From contig JAXLXF010000008.1 of assembly GCA_046328125.1 (NCBI GenBank), positions 1 through 64,000 on the forward strand: DNA of 64,000 bases, given 5' to 3'. The position numbers and the translations under genes were made by a program. A model generated the notes under the pieces. The model was not told the DNA's origin. It made no database searches and was given only the letters and a program-made list of their open reading frames with translations. Position 1 is the stretch's first letter. Every line of letters begins with the position of its first letter. This DNA is from JADZEM01 sp046328125. GTDB lineage: Bacteria > Chloroflexota > UBA6077 > JACCZL01. Positions 1 through 8,229 of the stretch are shown one piece after another.

Positions 1-416
1 ATACCCGGCTTCCACTTCGGCGTCCGTGGCGCCTTCAGCCAGCTCGTCCCCGGCATCCGCACGCTCCAGCGCGGCACCTGCACCCCGTCGACCGCCACCA
101 CGTACGGCCCGTCGGCTGGGATCTCGCGCAGCGTCTGCCGCACCAGCTCCGCATCCAACGCGTCGACGTCGATCCTCGGCGCGCTGAACAGCCGATACCA
201 CGCGCTCCAATCCTGCTCCGTCACCCCCAGCGTCAGCAGCAGCTGGCTGAGGCTGTGCCGCGCAAACGCGAACACGTGCCCCAACAGCAGCGCCACGCAC
301 CGTCGGTACGCACGCTCCTGCCGCACGACCGGCCGGAACGCCCGCAGCAGCTCGAACAGGCACACCACCAACGGCGCAGCGGCCGGCTCCTCGGACCACG
401 TGCTACGCTCTACCAT
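1..416 (-). CDS. DDE transposase, N-terminal part (runs off left edge)
   Basis: The minus strand is open from an ATG at 416 to the window edge, giving the first 138 residues of a protein. It has a helical, Leu/Arg-rich N-terminus followed by AVDGVQVPR (about residues 108-116) and MPGTSWLKAPRTP (121-133). An Asp in a V-D-G strand followed by a Pro/Gly/Arg-rich MPGT-W-APR-P stretch is typical of IS4/IS701-type DDE transposases, so Asp110 is the likely first catalytic Asp. The start has a GGAGGA ribosome site 8 nt upstream, inside a hairpin (separate entry). The remaining acidic residues and the far IS end lie outside the window, so completeness cannot be judged. It probably marks one edge of an insertion sequence; the terminal inverted repeat was not identified. 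Confidence 0.75.
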   Translation of the reverse strand, partial: MVERSTWSEEPAAAPLVVCLFELLRAFRPVVRQERAYRRCVALLLGHVFAFARHSLSQLLLTLGVTEQDWSAWYRLFSAPRIDVDALDAELVRQTLREIPADGPYVVAVDGVQVPRWSVRMPGTSWLKAPRTPKWKPG

Positions 417-473
417 GGGAACGTCCTCCGATCGGGTTGGGTCTCACTTCCCCGATCAGCAGAGGGCGTTCCC
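417..473 (-). promoter_or_regulatory. Transposase leader hairpin covering the ribosome-binding site
   Basis: Two perfect 7-bp blocks (GGGAACG/CGTTCCC at 417-423 and 467-473; GATCGGG/CCCGATC at 430-436 and 451-457) pair across the leader immediately upstream of the transposase ATG. The GGAGGA ribosome site (424-429 read on the minus strand) falls between the blocks and can pair with the CCTC on the opposite side. The structure would sequester translation initiation in a long read-through transcript, a control known from other insertion sequences. The regulatory role is inferred from pairing only. Confidence 0.5.
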
Positions 474-511
474 TGCTCCTACCTTGCCCGAAAAGCGCCA
501 AAGTCCAGAGA

Positions 512-529
512 CGTGGACTTCAGTCCACG
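512..529. repeat. TGAA-centred palindrome, solo copy
   Basis: An 18-nt perfect palindrome-like hairpin whose minus-strand reading is CGTGGAC-TGAA-GTCCACG, followed on that strand by TCT. It matches the right unit of the paired element at 28039-28179, including the flanking CC on one side and TCT on the other. It sits between the transposase and the next gene and overlaps no supported CDS. Confidence 0.7.
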
Positions 530-622
530 GCCCGGCTGGCGGGAAACGGGGGACGAGCCGGCCACGATGCCACAGCTATACTGTCGGCGCCTCTGGGATC
601 CCAGACGGCGATGGGAGGCAGC

Positions 623-1900
623 ATGGCCCCGAGGATCAAGTATGCCGCTGTCGGCTGTGGCGGGATGGGCCGCCGGCACCTGCGCGGCATGGCGGCGCTC
701 TATCGCTCCTCGCAGTGCAACATGGAGCTGGCGGCGGCCTGCGATCTGAAGCCCGAGCAGGCGAGCCTGTACGCCGACGAGGCCGAGCAGCTTCTGGGCA
801 CCAGGCCGTCGGTCTTCACGGACGTCGCGGAGATGGTCCGCCAGATGCCAGAGCTCCAGGCCGCCGACGTGACCGTCGAGAGTGGCTTCCACCACATCGC
901 CGCCGTTGCCTGCATGGAAGCCGGCCTGCACGTGCTCTGCGAGAAGCCGCTCGGCGTGTCGATTCGCACCTGCGACGCGATCGTGCAGACGGCTGCCAGG
1001 CTCGGCAAGGTGCTGTCGGTGGCGGAGAACTATCGCCGCGACCCGATCCACCGACTGGCCCGTGCGCTGATCCAGGACGGCGCTATTGGTACGCCCCGCC
1101 TGATGATCCAGACGAGCATCGGCGGCGGCGACCGCATCTCGATGACGCCGTGGCGCCACATGAAGCACACCGCTTCAATGCCGGTCGACGGCGGCGTTCA
1201 CGAGGCGGATCTTCTTCGCTACTACATGGGCGAATTCAAGCTGGTGTATGGCGAGACCCGCCTGCACGAGCCGATCCGCTACAAGTCGGACTCGACTGGC
1301 CCGGGCGGGTTCTACGGCGGCTATCTCGCGACGATGCCGGAAAGCATCGAGCCGACCGGCGACGACGCGCTCTATGCGTACATCACGTTCGAGAGCGGCG
1401 CGTCCGGCCAGTGGATCGACGACCACGCCGGCCATGGCATGCGCAAGAACGAGCGGCTCGTCTACGGCTCGAAGGGCTCGCTGCAGACGTTCGGGAATCG
1501 GAACGGACGGCCGTCAGTCCTCACTTTGAGCGATGGGGCCGTCGTGGACGACGCGCGCATCCTCGACTACGCCCCGAGCTACCGGCTGAACCCCCTGGCG
1601 GCTGAGCTGTTCGGCGGGGAGCGCCTCTGGACGTATGACTTCGCGTTCAACGACGTGGACTCGAAGATCATCGCGACCGAGTACTTCGAGCTGGGCGAGT
1701 GCATCAGGACTGGCGCCCGGCCCGAGGTCACCGGCGAGGAGGCACGCGCCGACGTGGCCCTCACCTACGCGCCGTTCGAGTCGGGACGACTGGGAAGGCC
1801 AGTCACGCTGGACGACATGCTCGCCCGCCGCGCCTACGTCTACCAGGGAGAGATCGACGAAATTCTCGGCCTCGCCACCGCCCCGCCCATTCTCGCCTGA
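623..1900 (+). CDS. Gfo/Idh/MocA-family NAD(P)-dependent oxidoreductase
   Basis: A 425-residue cytoplasmic oxidoreductase. The N-terminus has the Rossmann dinucleotide motif GCGGMG (residues 11-16), and CEKPLG near 106-111 carries the Glu-Lys-Pro triad in which the Lys is catalytic in this family. DGGVHEADLLRYYMG later in the protein matches the conserved C-terminal-domain segment that carries the catalytic His. Length is normal for sugar or inositol dehydrogenases, but the substrate cannot be told. The frame is open upstream to 437; the ATG at 623 was chosen because GGAGG lies just before it and the Rossmann strand begins at residue 4. It is followed 90 nt later by an amidohydrolase gene on the same strand, suggesting a shared catabolic role. 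Confidence 0.85.
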   Translation: MAPRIKYAAVGCGGMGRRHLRGMAALYRSSQCNMELAAACDLKPEQASLYADEAEQLLGTRPSVFTDVAEMVRQMPELQAADVTVESGFHHIAAVACMEAGLHVLCEKPLGVSIRTCDAIVQTAARLGKVLSVAENYRRDPIHRLARALIQDGAIGTPRLMIQTSIGGGDRISMTPWRHMKHTASMPVDGGVHEADLLRYYMGEFKLVYGETRLHEPIRYKSDSTGPGGFYGGYLATMPESIEPTGDDALYAYITFESGASGQWIDDHAGHGMRKNERLVYGSKGSLQTFGNRNGRPSVLTLSDGAVVDDARILDYAPSYRLNPLAAELFGGERLWTYDFAFNDVDSKIIATEYFELGECIRTGARPEVTGEEARADVALTYAPFESGRLGRPVTLDDMLARRAYVYQGEIDEILGLATAPPILA

Positions 1901-1990
1901 GCCGGCTGCGCCGTGGGGTGTCGTTGCCGGGGCACGTCACCCCATGAGTGCGCGTCGGCTACTATCCTCCTCGAGCTGAGGAGGAGTGCC

Positions 1991-3568
1991 ATGTTCGACC
2001 TGATCCTGCGCGGCGGCCGAGTGCTGGACGGCACCGGCAACGTGGACGTGCTGGCCGACGTGGCCGTCCAGGACGGGAAGATCGCGGCGCTCGGGCGGCT
2101 GGATGCAGCGGAGGGACGGGAAACCGTCGACATCGCTGGCCTGACCGTTTGCCCCGGCTTCGTGGACGTGCACTGCCACTCCGACGCGCTGCCGTTCGCG
2201 CCGGACCCGCTGCCGGCCAAGATCCTCCAGGGTGTCACCACCGAGGTCAACGGCAACTGTGGCAGCACGGCGTTTCCGCTGCTGCCCGAGACCGCCGACC
2301 TGCTCAAGGAGCACCAGGCCGGGCTGTTCGCCGAAACGCCGTGGGACTGGTCCCGCGCGAGCGAGTTTTTCGCCAGCCTGGAGCGGGCCGGCCCGGTCAG
2401 CAACATCGCGCAGCTGGTCGGGCACGGCGCGCTGCGGGTGGCGGCGTTCGGGTTCCAAAACCGCCCGCCCACCGACGACGAGCTGAAGACGATGCAGCGC
2501 CTGGTGGAAGAGTCGATGGCGGACGGCGCGGTCGGCCTCTCGTCAGGTCTGATCTACTCGCCCGGCTTCTACTCCCAGACCGACGAGCTGGTCGCGCTGG
2601 CCGAGGTGATGCGCGGCACCGGCCGGCCGTACTGCTCGCACGTGCGTGGCGAGACGGCAACGTTGTTCAAAGCCCACGCCGAAGCGATCGAGATCGGCGA
2701 GCGCGCGGGCGTGCCGGTTCAGCATTCCCACCTGAAGGCCGCTGGCCGACCGAACCACGGCCGGGCATCGGAGCTGCTGGCGCTGCTGGAGCAGGCCCGC
2801 GAGCGCGGCGTCGAGGTGACCGGCGACGCCTACCCGTACGACGCCGGCAGCACGCGGATGGCGGCCCTGCTCCCGCCGTGGTCGCAGGAGGGCGGTCGCG
2901 ACCTGCTCCTGGAGCGGCTGACCGTGCCGTCAGAGCGCGAGCGGATCAAGCATGATTTCGCGAACGGCATCCCGGGCTGGGAGAACCTGGCCGGTGCCGG
3001 CGGCTGGGACAAAGTCCGGGTCTCCAGCGTGGAGACGCACCAGGAGTACCTCGGCAAGTCGATCCAGCAGATCGCGGACGACCAGCGCAAAGACCCGGTC
3101 GACGCCCTGTGCGACGTGCTGCTCGAAGAGCGCGGCCGGCCAACCATCGTCGTCACGATGATGGACGAGCCTGACGTGCAGCAGATCCTGGCCCATCCGC
3201 TGGTGATGATCGGCTCGGACGCGATCATCACGCGCGGCAAGCCACATCCGCGCACCTGGGGCACCTATCCGCGCGTGCTCGGGCATTACGCGCGTGACGT
3301 CGGGCTGTTCTCGCAGGCCGAAGCCGTCCGCAAGATGACGAGCCTACCGTCCCAGAAGTTCGGACTGTGGGACCGTGGGCTGGTCCGCCCTGGCCTCGCG
3401 GCCGACCTCGTGGTGTTCGACCCGGCCACGGTGCTGGACCGCGCCACTCACGAAGAGCCAGAGCAGCCGCCGGCCGGACTGCCGCACGTGCTCGTCAACG
3501 GCGTGTTCGCGGTGCGGGACAGCCAGTACACCGGCGCGCGGGCGGGCAAGGTGCTGTGCGCCCGATGA
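1991..3568 (+). CDS. N-acyl-D-amino-acid deacylase (D-aminoacylase-type amidohydrolase)
   Basis: A 525-residue metal-dependent hydrolase of the amidohydrolase superfamily. The N-terminal beta-sandwich strand is followed by GFVDVHCHSD (H61 and H63, first metal pair), then VNGNCGSTAFP, the Asn-Gly-Asn-Cys-Gly segment characteristic of D-aminoacylases. Further ligands are likely in YCSHVRGE, VPVQHSHLK and MIGSDAI. Members remove the acyl group from N-acyl-D-amino acids; the exact substrate here is unknown. The ATG at 1991 has GAGGAGGAG upstream and fits the family start; an upstream in-frame extension to 1913 was rejected. It lies between an oxidoreductase and an enolase-superfamily gene on the same strand, 48 nt before the latter, so co-transcription is likely. 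Confidence 0.87.
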   Translation: MFDLILRGGRVLDGTGNVDVLADVAVQDGKIAALGRLDAAEGRETVDIAGLTVCPGFVDVHCHSDALPFAPDPLPAKILQGVTTEVNGNCGSTAFPLLPETADLLKEHQAGLFAETPWDWSRASEFFASLERAGPVSNIAQLVGHGALRVAAFGFQNRPPTDDELKTMQRLVEESMADGAVGLSSGLIYSPGFYSQTDELVALAEVMRGTGRPYCSHVRGETATLFKAHAEAIEIGERAGVPVQHSHLKAAGRPNHGRASELLALLEQARERGVEVTGDAYPYDAGSTRMAALLPPWSQEGGRDLLLERLTVPSERERIKHDFANGIPGWENLAGAGGWDKVRVSSVETHQEYLGKSIQQIADDQRKDPVDALCDVLLEERGRPTIVVTMMDEPDVQQILAHPLVMIGSDAIITRGKPHPRTWGTYPRVLGHYARDVGLFSQAEAVRKMTSLPSQKFGLWDRGLVRPGLAADLVVFDPATVLDRATHEEPEQPPAGLPHVLVNGVFAVRDSQYTGARAGKVLCAR

Positions 3569-3616
3569 CTGGGCCGCGCGCGGTGAGCGTGCGGCCACTC
3601 CGAATCGGAGGGATTC

Positions 3617-4750
3617 GTGAAGATTGCCGAGGTCGAGACGATCGTTCTGCGTCAGCCCGAGATCGACGACGCGATTGCCGACGGCAGCCAGGACGACCTG
3701 ATCGTCCGAATCACGACGGACGACGGCATCGTCGGCATCGGCGAGGTGGACTCGGCGCCGGAGGTGATCCAGGCCGCCATCGACGCGCCCAACTCCCACG
3801 CGAACGCTATCGGCCTGCGCCACATGCTGCTCGGGGCCGACCCGCTGGACACCGAGGCGCTCTGGGCGAGAATGTACCGTGGCAGCGTCTACTATGGGCG
3901 GCGAGGCGTCGCGATCCACGCCATGAGCGGCGTGGACCTGGCGCTCTGGGACATCAAGGGGAAGGTCGCCGGCAAGCCGGTCTGCGAGCTGCTGGGGACG
4001 GTCCGCCAGACCCGCATCCGGGCGTACGCCTCGACGCTGATGCCCGACACCGAGGACGAGGTCCGTGTCAAGGTGGCCGGCCTTGCCGAGATGGGCTTTA
4101 CGGCGATCAAGCTCGGCTGGGGGCCGCTCGGGAAGGACGAGCGCCACGACGTGCGCCTGGTCAAGGCCGCGCGCCAGACTGTCGGCGACGGCGTTGACAT
4201 CATGATCGACGCCGGGCTGGGCTACGTCGCCGATGCGAAGCGCGCGATCTGGGTGGCCCAGGAGCTGGAACAGCTCGGCGTCTACTGGCTGGAGGAGCCG
4301 TTCGAGCCGGACGAGCTGGACGCCTACGCCGAGCTGGCCGACACGGTGGATCTCAAGATCGCGGCCGGCGAGCACGACTCGACCGCCTGGAGCTTCCGCG
4401 AGCTGATCGACGGCGGCCACCTGGACGTCGTCCAGCCGGACATGACCCGCTGCGGCGGCCTGACCGAGGCACGCAAGATCGCGAAGCTTGCCGAGGAGCG
4501 CGGCGTGATCTGCATGCCGCACGCCTGGAAGAGTGGTATCGTCAAGGCGGCCTCGCTGCACATGAACGCGATCCTGCCCGGCGAGCGCCTCCAGGAATAC
4601 TGCGTCGCCGGCACGCCGATCAACGAGGCGCTGACCGTGCAGAGGCACCCGTTGAAGGACGGCTACGTTGACGTGCCGACGGCGCCCGGCCTGGGCGTGG
4701 ACCTCGATCCGGAGATCGTGGCGCGGTTCGCCGTCTCGACCAGCCGTTGA
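3617..4750 (+). CDS. Mandelate racemase/muconate lactonizing enzyme-family protein (enolase superfamily)
   Basis: A 377-residue enolase-superfamily enzyme that would abstract a proton alpha to a carboxylate using Mg2+. The barrel contains the catalytic Lys in IKLGW (K165), the first metal ligand in MIDAGLGY (D198), WLEEPFEP, AAGEHD, and the late His in MPHAWKSG (H302). The Lys plus His combination points to the mandelate racemase subgroup, in which acid-sugar dehydratases also fall; the reaction is not resolved. It starts with GTG at 3617, preceded by GGAGGG. It follows the D-aminoacylase-type gene by 48 nt and is probably the last gene of that short operon. Confidence 0.87.
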   Translation: MKIAEVETIVLRQPEIDDAIADGSQDDLIVRITTDDGIVGIGEVDSAPEVIQAAIDAPNSHANAIGLRHMLLGADPLDTEALWARMYRGSVYYGRRGVAIHAMSGVDLALWDIKGKVAGKPVCELLGTVRQTRIRAYASTLMPDTEDEVRVKVAGLAEMGFTAIKLGWGPLGKDERHDVRLVKAARQTVGDGVDIMIDAGLGYVADAKRAIWVAQELEQLGVYWLEEPFEPDELDAYAELADTVDLKIAAGEHDSTAWSFRELIDGGHLDVVQPDMTRCGGLTEARKIAKLAEERGVICMPHAWKSGIVKAASLHMNAILPGERLQEYCVAGTPINEALTVQRHPLKDGYVDVPTAPGLGVDLDPEIVARFAVSTSR

Positions 4751-4829
4751 TCCTCGCCGATCTCGCACGCACAGCACCTGCCGCCTGCACCACGAGCGTC
4801 GGCGAGCGGCCGTCCGGCCCCAAAGGTCC

Positions 4830-4850
4830 GCTCGCTCACGCTCGCGGTGC
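4830..4850. repeat. Solo half copy of the 32-bp inverted repeat seen at 30.5 kb
   Basis: These 21 nt (GCTCGCTCACG then CTCGCGGTGC) are identical to part of the right arm of the long hairpin at 30532-30604. Here only one arm is present, and it overlaps the 3' end of the MarR-GNAT gene, supplying its last codons and its TGA stop at 4836-4838. Confidence 0.7.
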
Positions 4851-5762
4851 AGACTGATGGGCCGACGATTCGCCTGACGCTCCGAGCTGCTTCTCGAACC
4901 AGTGCTCCGCGTACGGGTCGTCGGTGAACCGTTCGATCTCCTGGTAGCCGCGCCCGCGGTACAGGGCGATCGCTTCGGCCAGCGCGCCGTTCGTCTCCAG
5001 GCGTAGCGTCCTGACGCCGACCGATCCCGCGTACGTCTCGATCTCCTGGAGCAGCCGGCTCCCCAGACCGAGGCCGCGCATCTCCGGCGCCACCCACATC
5101 CGCTTCACCTCGGCCGGTGCGTCGTGGTGCAGCTTGAGGCCGACGCAGCCAATCGCCCGGCCGCGCAGTCGGGCGACCAGCAGTGCGCCATGGGGCGGAT
5201 TGAGCTCGCGCACGCTGGCCGAGCCGCTCTGGGCCGGGTCGAATCCGGCCTGGAAACGCTCGTTCAACTCCGTCACGTACTTCTCGATGCACCAGCGCGC
5301 GTCAGGGGCGGCGGCGTCTTCCAGGCGCACCGTCACCAGGGAGGCCGTCAACAGCCGCTCGACCTCGGACATCGCCAGAACCAGCCGCTCGCGCTGAGAC
5401 GGTGTGAGCGGATCGAGAAAGCCTTGGGCGACCTCGTCCGACCGCCGGTCGAGCTCGGCCCGCTCGGCGAGACCGTCGGCAGTGAGCCGCACCAGTCGTA
5501 CGCGGCCGTCCTTCGTACTCGGCGTAACCGTGACCAGGCCCTGCCGTTCGAGCGCGCGCAGCACCCGGCTGGTGTACCCCGAGTCGAGCCCGAGCCGGGT
5601 GCGCAGCACGCGCACTTCGATGCCATCCGGTCCGATCTCCCAGAGCGTCCGCGACTCGCCATACGGGCGCGGCCGACCGAGGAACTGGTCGCTCATAGTG
5701 CCGATGCGCTCGGCGACCGTGCGGTTGAAGCTGCGCACTCTGGCGATGACGTCGTCGTCCAT
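4836..5762 (-). CDS. MarR-family regulator fused to a GNAT acetyltransferase
   Basis: A 308-residue two-domain protein. Residues 1-140 form a MarR-type winged helix: VRSFNRTVAERIG start, RTLWEIG, then the recognition-wing region LGLDSGYTSRVLRALERQG and DGRVRLVRLT. Residues 150-295 are a GNAT fold with the acetyl-CoA pyrophosphate loop PEMRGLGLGSRLLQEIE and the C-terminal YRGRGYQEIERF segment. Such fusions are known as an established architecture, though the acetylated target is unknown. The ATG at 5762 gives the normal MarR N-terminus. A 22-nt inverted repeat sits 2 nt upstream, suggesting autoregulation. The last residues and stop come from a dispersed repeat, so the original C-terminus was probably different. 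Confidence 0.9.
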   Translation of the reverse strand: MDDDVIARVRSFNRTVAERIGTMSDQFLGRPRPYGESRTLWEIGPDGIEVRVLRTRLGLDSGYTSRVLRALERQGLVTVTPSTKDGRVRLVRLTADGLAERAELDRRSDEVAQGFLDPLTPSQRERLVLAMSEVERLLTASLVTVRLEDAAAPDARWCIEKYVTELNERFQAGFDPAQSGSASVRELNPPHGALLVARLRGRAIGCVGLKLHHDAPAEVKRMWVAPEMRGLGLGSRLLQEIETYAGSVGVRTLRLETNGALAEAIALYRGRGYQEIERFTDDPYAEHWFEKQLGASGESSAHQSAPRA

Positions 5763-5763
5763 A

Positions 5764-5785
5764 TTCTCTGATCGTAGTCAGAGAA
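5764..5785. promoter_or_regulatory. Putative MarR operator (22-nt inverted repeat)
   Basis: TTCTCTGA, 6-nt spacer, TCAGAGAA: perfect 8-nt half sites, beginning 2 nt upstream of the MarR-GNAT start codon. Size and spacing fit a MarR dimer site, and its position over the translation start region of the regulator's own gene favours autorepression. This is inference from symmetry and location. Confidence 0.6.
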
Positions 5786-5951
5786 CTGCCGGCTGTCAAG
5801 ACCGGACGCGGCTTCAACTTCGTGGGCAATGGCCGCTGCGCCATCCTCGATCAGCGCGTCCGCACGCCCTGAGCGCCTTGACAGCCGAGCGAGTCCCACG
5901 TAGCCTTGCCTCGCGATCTCCCGTCGCAGCACTCCGGCTTCGAGGCAGCAC

Positions 5952-6461
5952 GTGCTCTCCTATCCGCCACCGACCTGGGACGGCCGACGAATCACGCTCT
6001 ATCACGGCACGCTCGCCCGATTCGTGCCGTCAATCCTGGCTGGGATTGACCTGTCTCTTGCGCAGGATGGTCGGGATTTTGGACGAGGCTTCTACACGAC
6101 CACATTGTTGCGGCAGGCGTCCTTTTGGGCTGAGAATCTGGCTAATCGCACACGCGCCGCTCACGAGCCGGCAGTGATTGCGTTTGACGTTGATCTGCAT
6201 GCGCTGTCGAGATTGGACTCGATTGCATTCGCGCGAGGAGCATTCGACGCTGACGCGTTCTGGAGCTTCGTATGGCATTGTCGACAACGAGCACTCGATC
6301 ATGGTCGCGATGCGAATGGTGGGTGGTATGATCTCGTTGTTGGACCAGTTGCAGCTGCCTGGAGACAGCGGGCGCAGGTAGGCGACTACGATCAGTTGAG
6401 CTTTCACACGGATCGAGCCGTGTCGCTCCTCAACGGAAGTCGGTCAAGGCGAGTGAGATGA
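5952..6461 (+). CDS. DUF3990 protein, ADP-ribosyltransferase-fold putative toxin
   Basis: A 169-residue protein starting at GTG 5952. It shows the hallmarks of DUF3990: ITLYHGTL (residues 18-25), DFGRGFYTT (42-50), YDLVVGPVA, and C-terminal DQLSFHTDRAVSLL. These correspond to the His, Tyr and Gln/Glu positions of the ADP-ribosyltransferase fold, with Gln in the last. DUF3990 genes usually sit beside a small partner gene and are thought to be toxins or effectors. Here the next gene overlaps by 4 nt (ATGA), a toxin-antitoxin-like arrangement. The pair is visibly less GC-rich than its neighbours, consistent with horizontal acquisition. No experimental target is implied. Confidence 0.75.
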   Translation: MLSYPPPTWDGRRITLYHGTLARFVPSILAGIDLSLAQDGRDFGRGFYTTTLLRQASFWAENLANRTRAAHEPAVIAFDVDLHALSRLDSIAFARGAFDADAFWSFVWHCRQRALDHGRDANGGWYDLVVGPVAAAWRQRAQVGDYDQLSFHTDRAVSLLNGSRSRRVR

Positions 6462-6763
6462 ATCGTCAGTTTGACCCCGTCCCCTACTGGCATGTCGTCG
6501 AGGATTGTCTGGTGGAGATTCACGGCATGCGCCCCGACGAGGCGAAGCGAGTGCTCGTGGAGCTGCACGACAGGCTCGCACAGTTGGCCGATCGCGGGGT
6601 CGATACCGACCTCACCTTTCACGAAGAGGAATTCAACCTGGCTTGCGATTTGGCCGGTGTGCACGTGCCGTTCGAGCCGTATCGAGAACACTACTTCCGA
6701 ATTGTGAGTAGGCATTATCCAGGCTGGGATGCACGCCTGGCGGCGTCGTCAAAGCCGGCCTGA
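6458..6763 (+). CDS. Small partner protein of the DUF3990 gene, putative antitoxin
   Basis: A 101-residue protein whose ATG overlaps the TGA of the DUF3990 gene (ATGA), so translation is probably coupled. It is mostly helical and acidic in the middle (MRPDEAKRVLVELHDR, LTFHEEEFNLACDLAG), with no signal peptide, membrane segment or recognised DNA-binding motif. I do not recognise the family. Its role as an antitoxin is inferred only from size, coupling and pairing with the DUF3990 protein. The gene ends 4 nt before the convergent ceramidase-like gene, leaving no room for a separate terminator. Confidence 0.7.
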   Translation: MNRQFDPVPYWHVVEDCLVEIHGMRPDEAKRVLVELHDRLAQLADRGVDTDLTFHEEEFNLACDLAGVHVPFEPYREHYFRIVSRHYPGWDARLAASSKPA

Positions 6764-6767
6764 CACA

Positions 6768-8159
6768 TCAACGAGCTCGAGTGTGCACCTCTGAGAGTGC
6801 CTCGGCACTGGCGGCGATCAGCTTGTCGAGCTCCCCTTCCTGGACGTGCGTGTTGGTCATGCCGTACGCCCAGCGGTAGCGGTCCTGGTCGAGGATCTCC
6901 TCCAGCGGTACGTCTGCGATGAGGCGGAAATCCTGGGTTCGTGGCAGGTACCCCAGGTAATCGTTGGTGTAGCCGAGTACCAGCGTCCTGTGCGCGCCAA
7001 ACGGGCTCTTCGATTGGATCTCCAGGCCCGGGCCATTGAACAGCTCGAACGGGTTGGCGACGATGGCCGCCACGTCGCCAATGGCGAGCGCCTGAACCTC
7101 GGCCTGGAGCATTTCGTCCTTACGAGCGCGCATGTCGCGGTACATCTGCACCGCGCCGCGTTGGTAGTGCAGCGAGAATCGCTGGGCCGAGTTGGTAGTG
7201 TGCAGGTCGTCCGGCCAGACCTCGGGGAAACTGGGCGGCGCCGCGTTCTCCAGGCTCCGCCCGATCAGGTCGAGCTCCTGGTCGTCCCAGGCGAGCTGCC
7301 GGCGCTGGATCGGCACCAGGCGTGAGGTGGCGGCGAGCCGAACGTCAGCCGTCGTCGGCAGGCCGGCCGCGACGCCGAGCGCGACTGCCCCGAGACGCCG
7401 TCCCAGCTCGTCGCGGTTCTCGTAGGTGTGGCGCTTTGCCTCGTCGTTGCCGAACCAGAAGTCCCACGGCGCGACGTCGCCAGCGCAACCCTGGAGGAAG
7501 AGGCACTCGCCGCCCGACCTTGCTGCCTGGACCGTGTCGCGGAGCGGCGCCGCGAAATCGGCGTTCCAGAGCAGCGTCTGGCCGGCCATGCAGGTGCCGT
7601 GGCAGGAGAAGCGGACGACCGTGGCGAGCGGCGAGCCGTCCTCGGCGTCCACGCGAAACACGCCGACCTGTTCGTCCTTCGGGTCGTCGCGGTGGACGCG
7701 GTTGACCGAGATGCCCGGCGCCAAGCCGATGCCGGCCCCGATGCGCGCCGGCCGGCGGTTGTAGAAGGCAGAGAACACGACGCCGGCCACGAGGTCGGGC
7801 AGGGCAGCGGCGTAGGCGTCGTACGCGGGCGGCGACGCTCCCAGGAGCACGCCCGACCGGCGCGGCACGCCAGGGGGGCCGCTGTGGTTGTGGGAGGCGT
7901 TGATCAGCACGGCCTCGGGCGCGATGCCAGTCATTCGCTGAACGCGCTCGCGGACCCCATCGGTCAGGTCGCGGGCCGTGTTGCAGATGTCGAGCGCGAC
8001 GATGGCGATCGCTCGTTCGCCGTCGTCGAGGACGAGCGCCTGCGCCAGCAGCGGATCGTGGACGCCGACCGAGACGCCCGTTCGCAGGCCCCACGAGCTA
8101 AAGCTGTGGCCGATGGGTGGCGTGATGTCGATGCGGGCAGCACCCGCTCGGAGGCTCAT
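6768..8159 (-). CDS. Neutral/alkaline ceramidase-like hydrolase
   Basis: A 463-residue protein with the N-terminal signature of neutral/alkaline ceramidases: RAGAARIDITPPIGH at the start, SHNHSGP at 89-95 (Zn-binding and catalytic region), VRFSCHGTCM with a further His, and FLQGCAGDVAPWDF. Real ceramidases cleave the amide of ceramide, but many bacterial members of this fold act on unknown amides and lack a signal peptide, as here. The ATG at 8159 is preceded by GGAAGGA; the frame stays open into the divergent gene but that extension is spurious. It is divergent from the amidohydrolase at 8230, with a 70-nt shared promoter region. Confidence 0.8.
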   Translation of the reverse strand: MSLRAGAARIDITPPIGHSFSSWGLRTGVSVGVHDPLLAQALVLDDGERAIAIVALDICNTARDLTDGVRERVQRMTGIAPEAVLINASHNHSGPPGVPRRSGVLLGASPPAYDAYAAALPDLVAGVVFSAFYNRRPARIGAGIGLAPGISVNRVHRDDPKDEQVGVFRVDAEDGSPLATVVRFSCHGTCMAGQTLLWNADFAAPLRDTVQAARSGGECLFLQGCAGDVAPWDFWFGNDEAKRHTYENRDELGRRLGAVALGVAAGLPTTADVRLAATSRLVPIQRRQLAWDDQELDLIGRSLENAAPPSFPEVWPDDLHTTNSAQRFSLHYQRGAVQMYRDMRARKDEMLQAEVQALAIGDVAAIVANPFELFNGPGLEIQSKSPFGAHRTLVLGYTNDYLGYLPRTQDFRLIADVPLEEILDQDRYRWAYGMTNTHVQEGELDKLIAASAEALSEVHTRAR

Positions 8160-8229
8160 GGTCGGCGGCCGTCCTTCCGTGAGCGTCCTCGATTGACAGG
8201 CCGGTGGGGCGTGCCTACACTCACATCGT

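Noticed and set aside
3344..4777. Long minus-strand frame (477 codons) opposite the enolase-superfamily gene
   Set aside because: It mirrors a clear plus-strand gene with all catalytic motifs; the antisense product is Arg/Val/Asp-rich without any family pattern, as expected from GC-rich codons read backwards.
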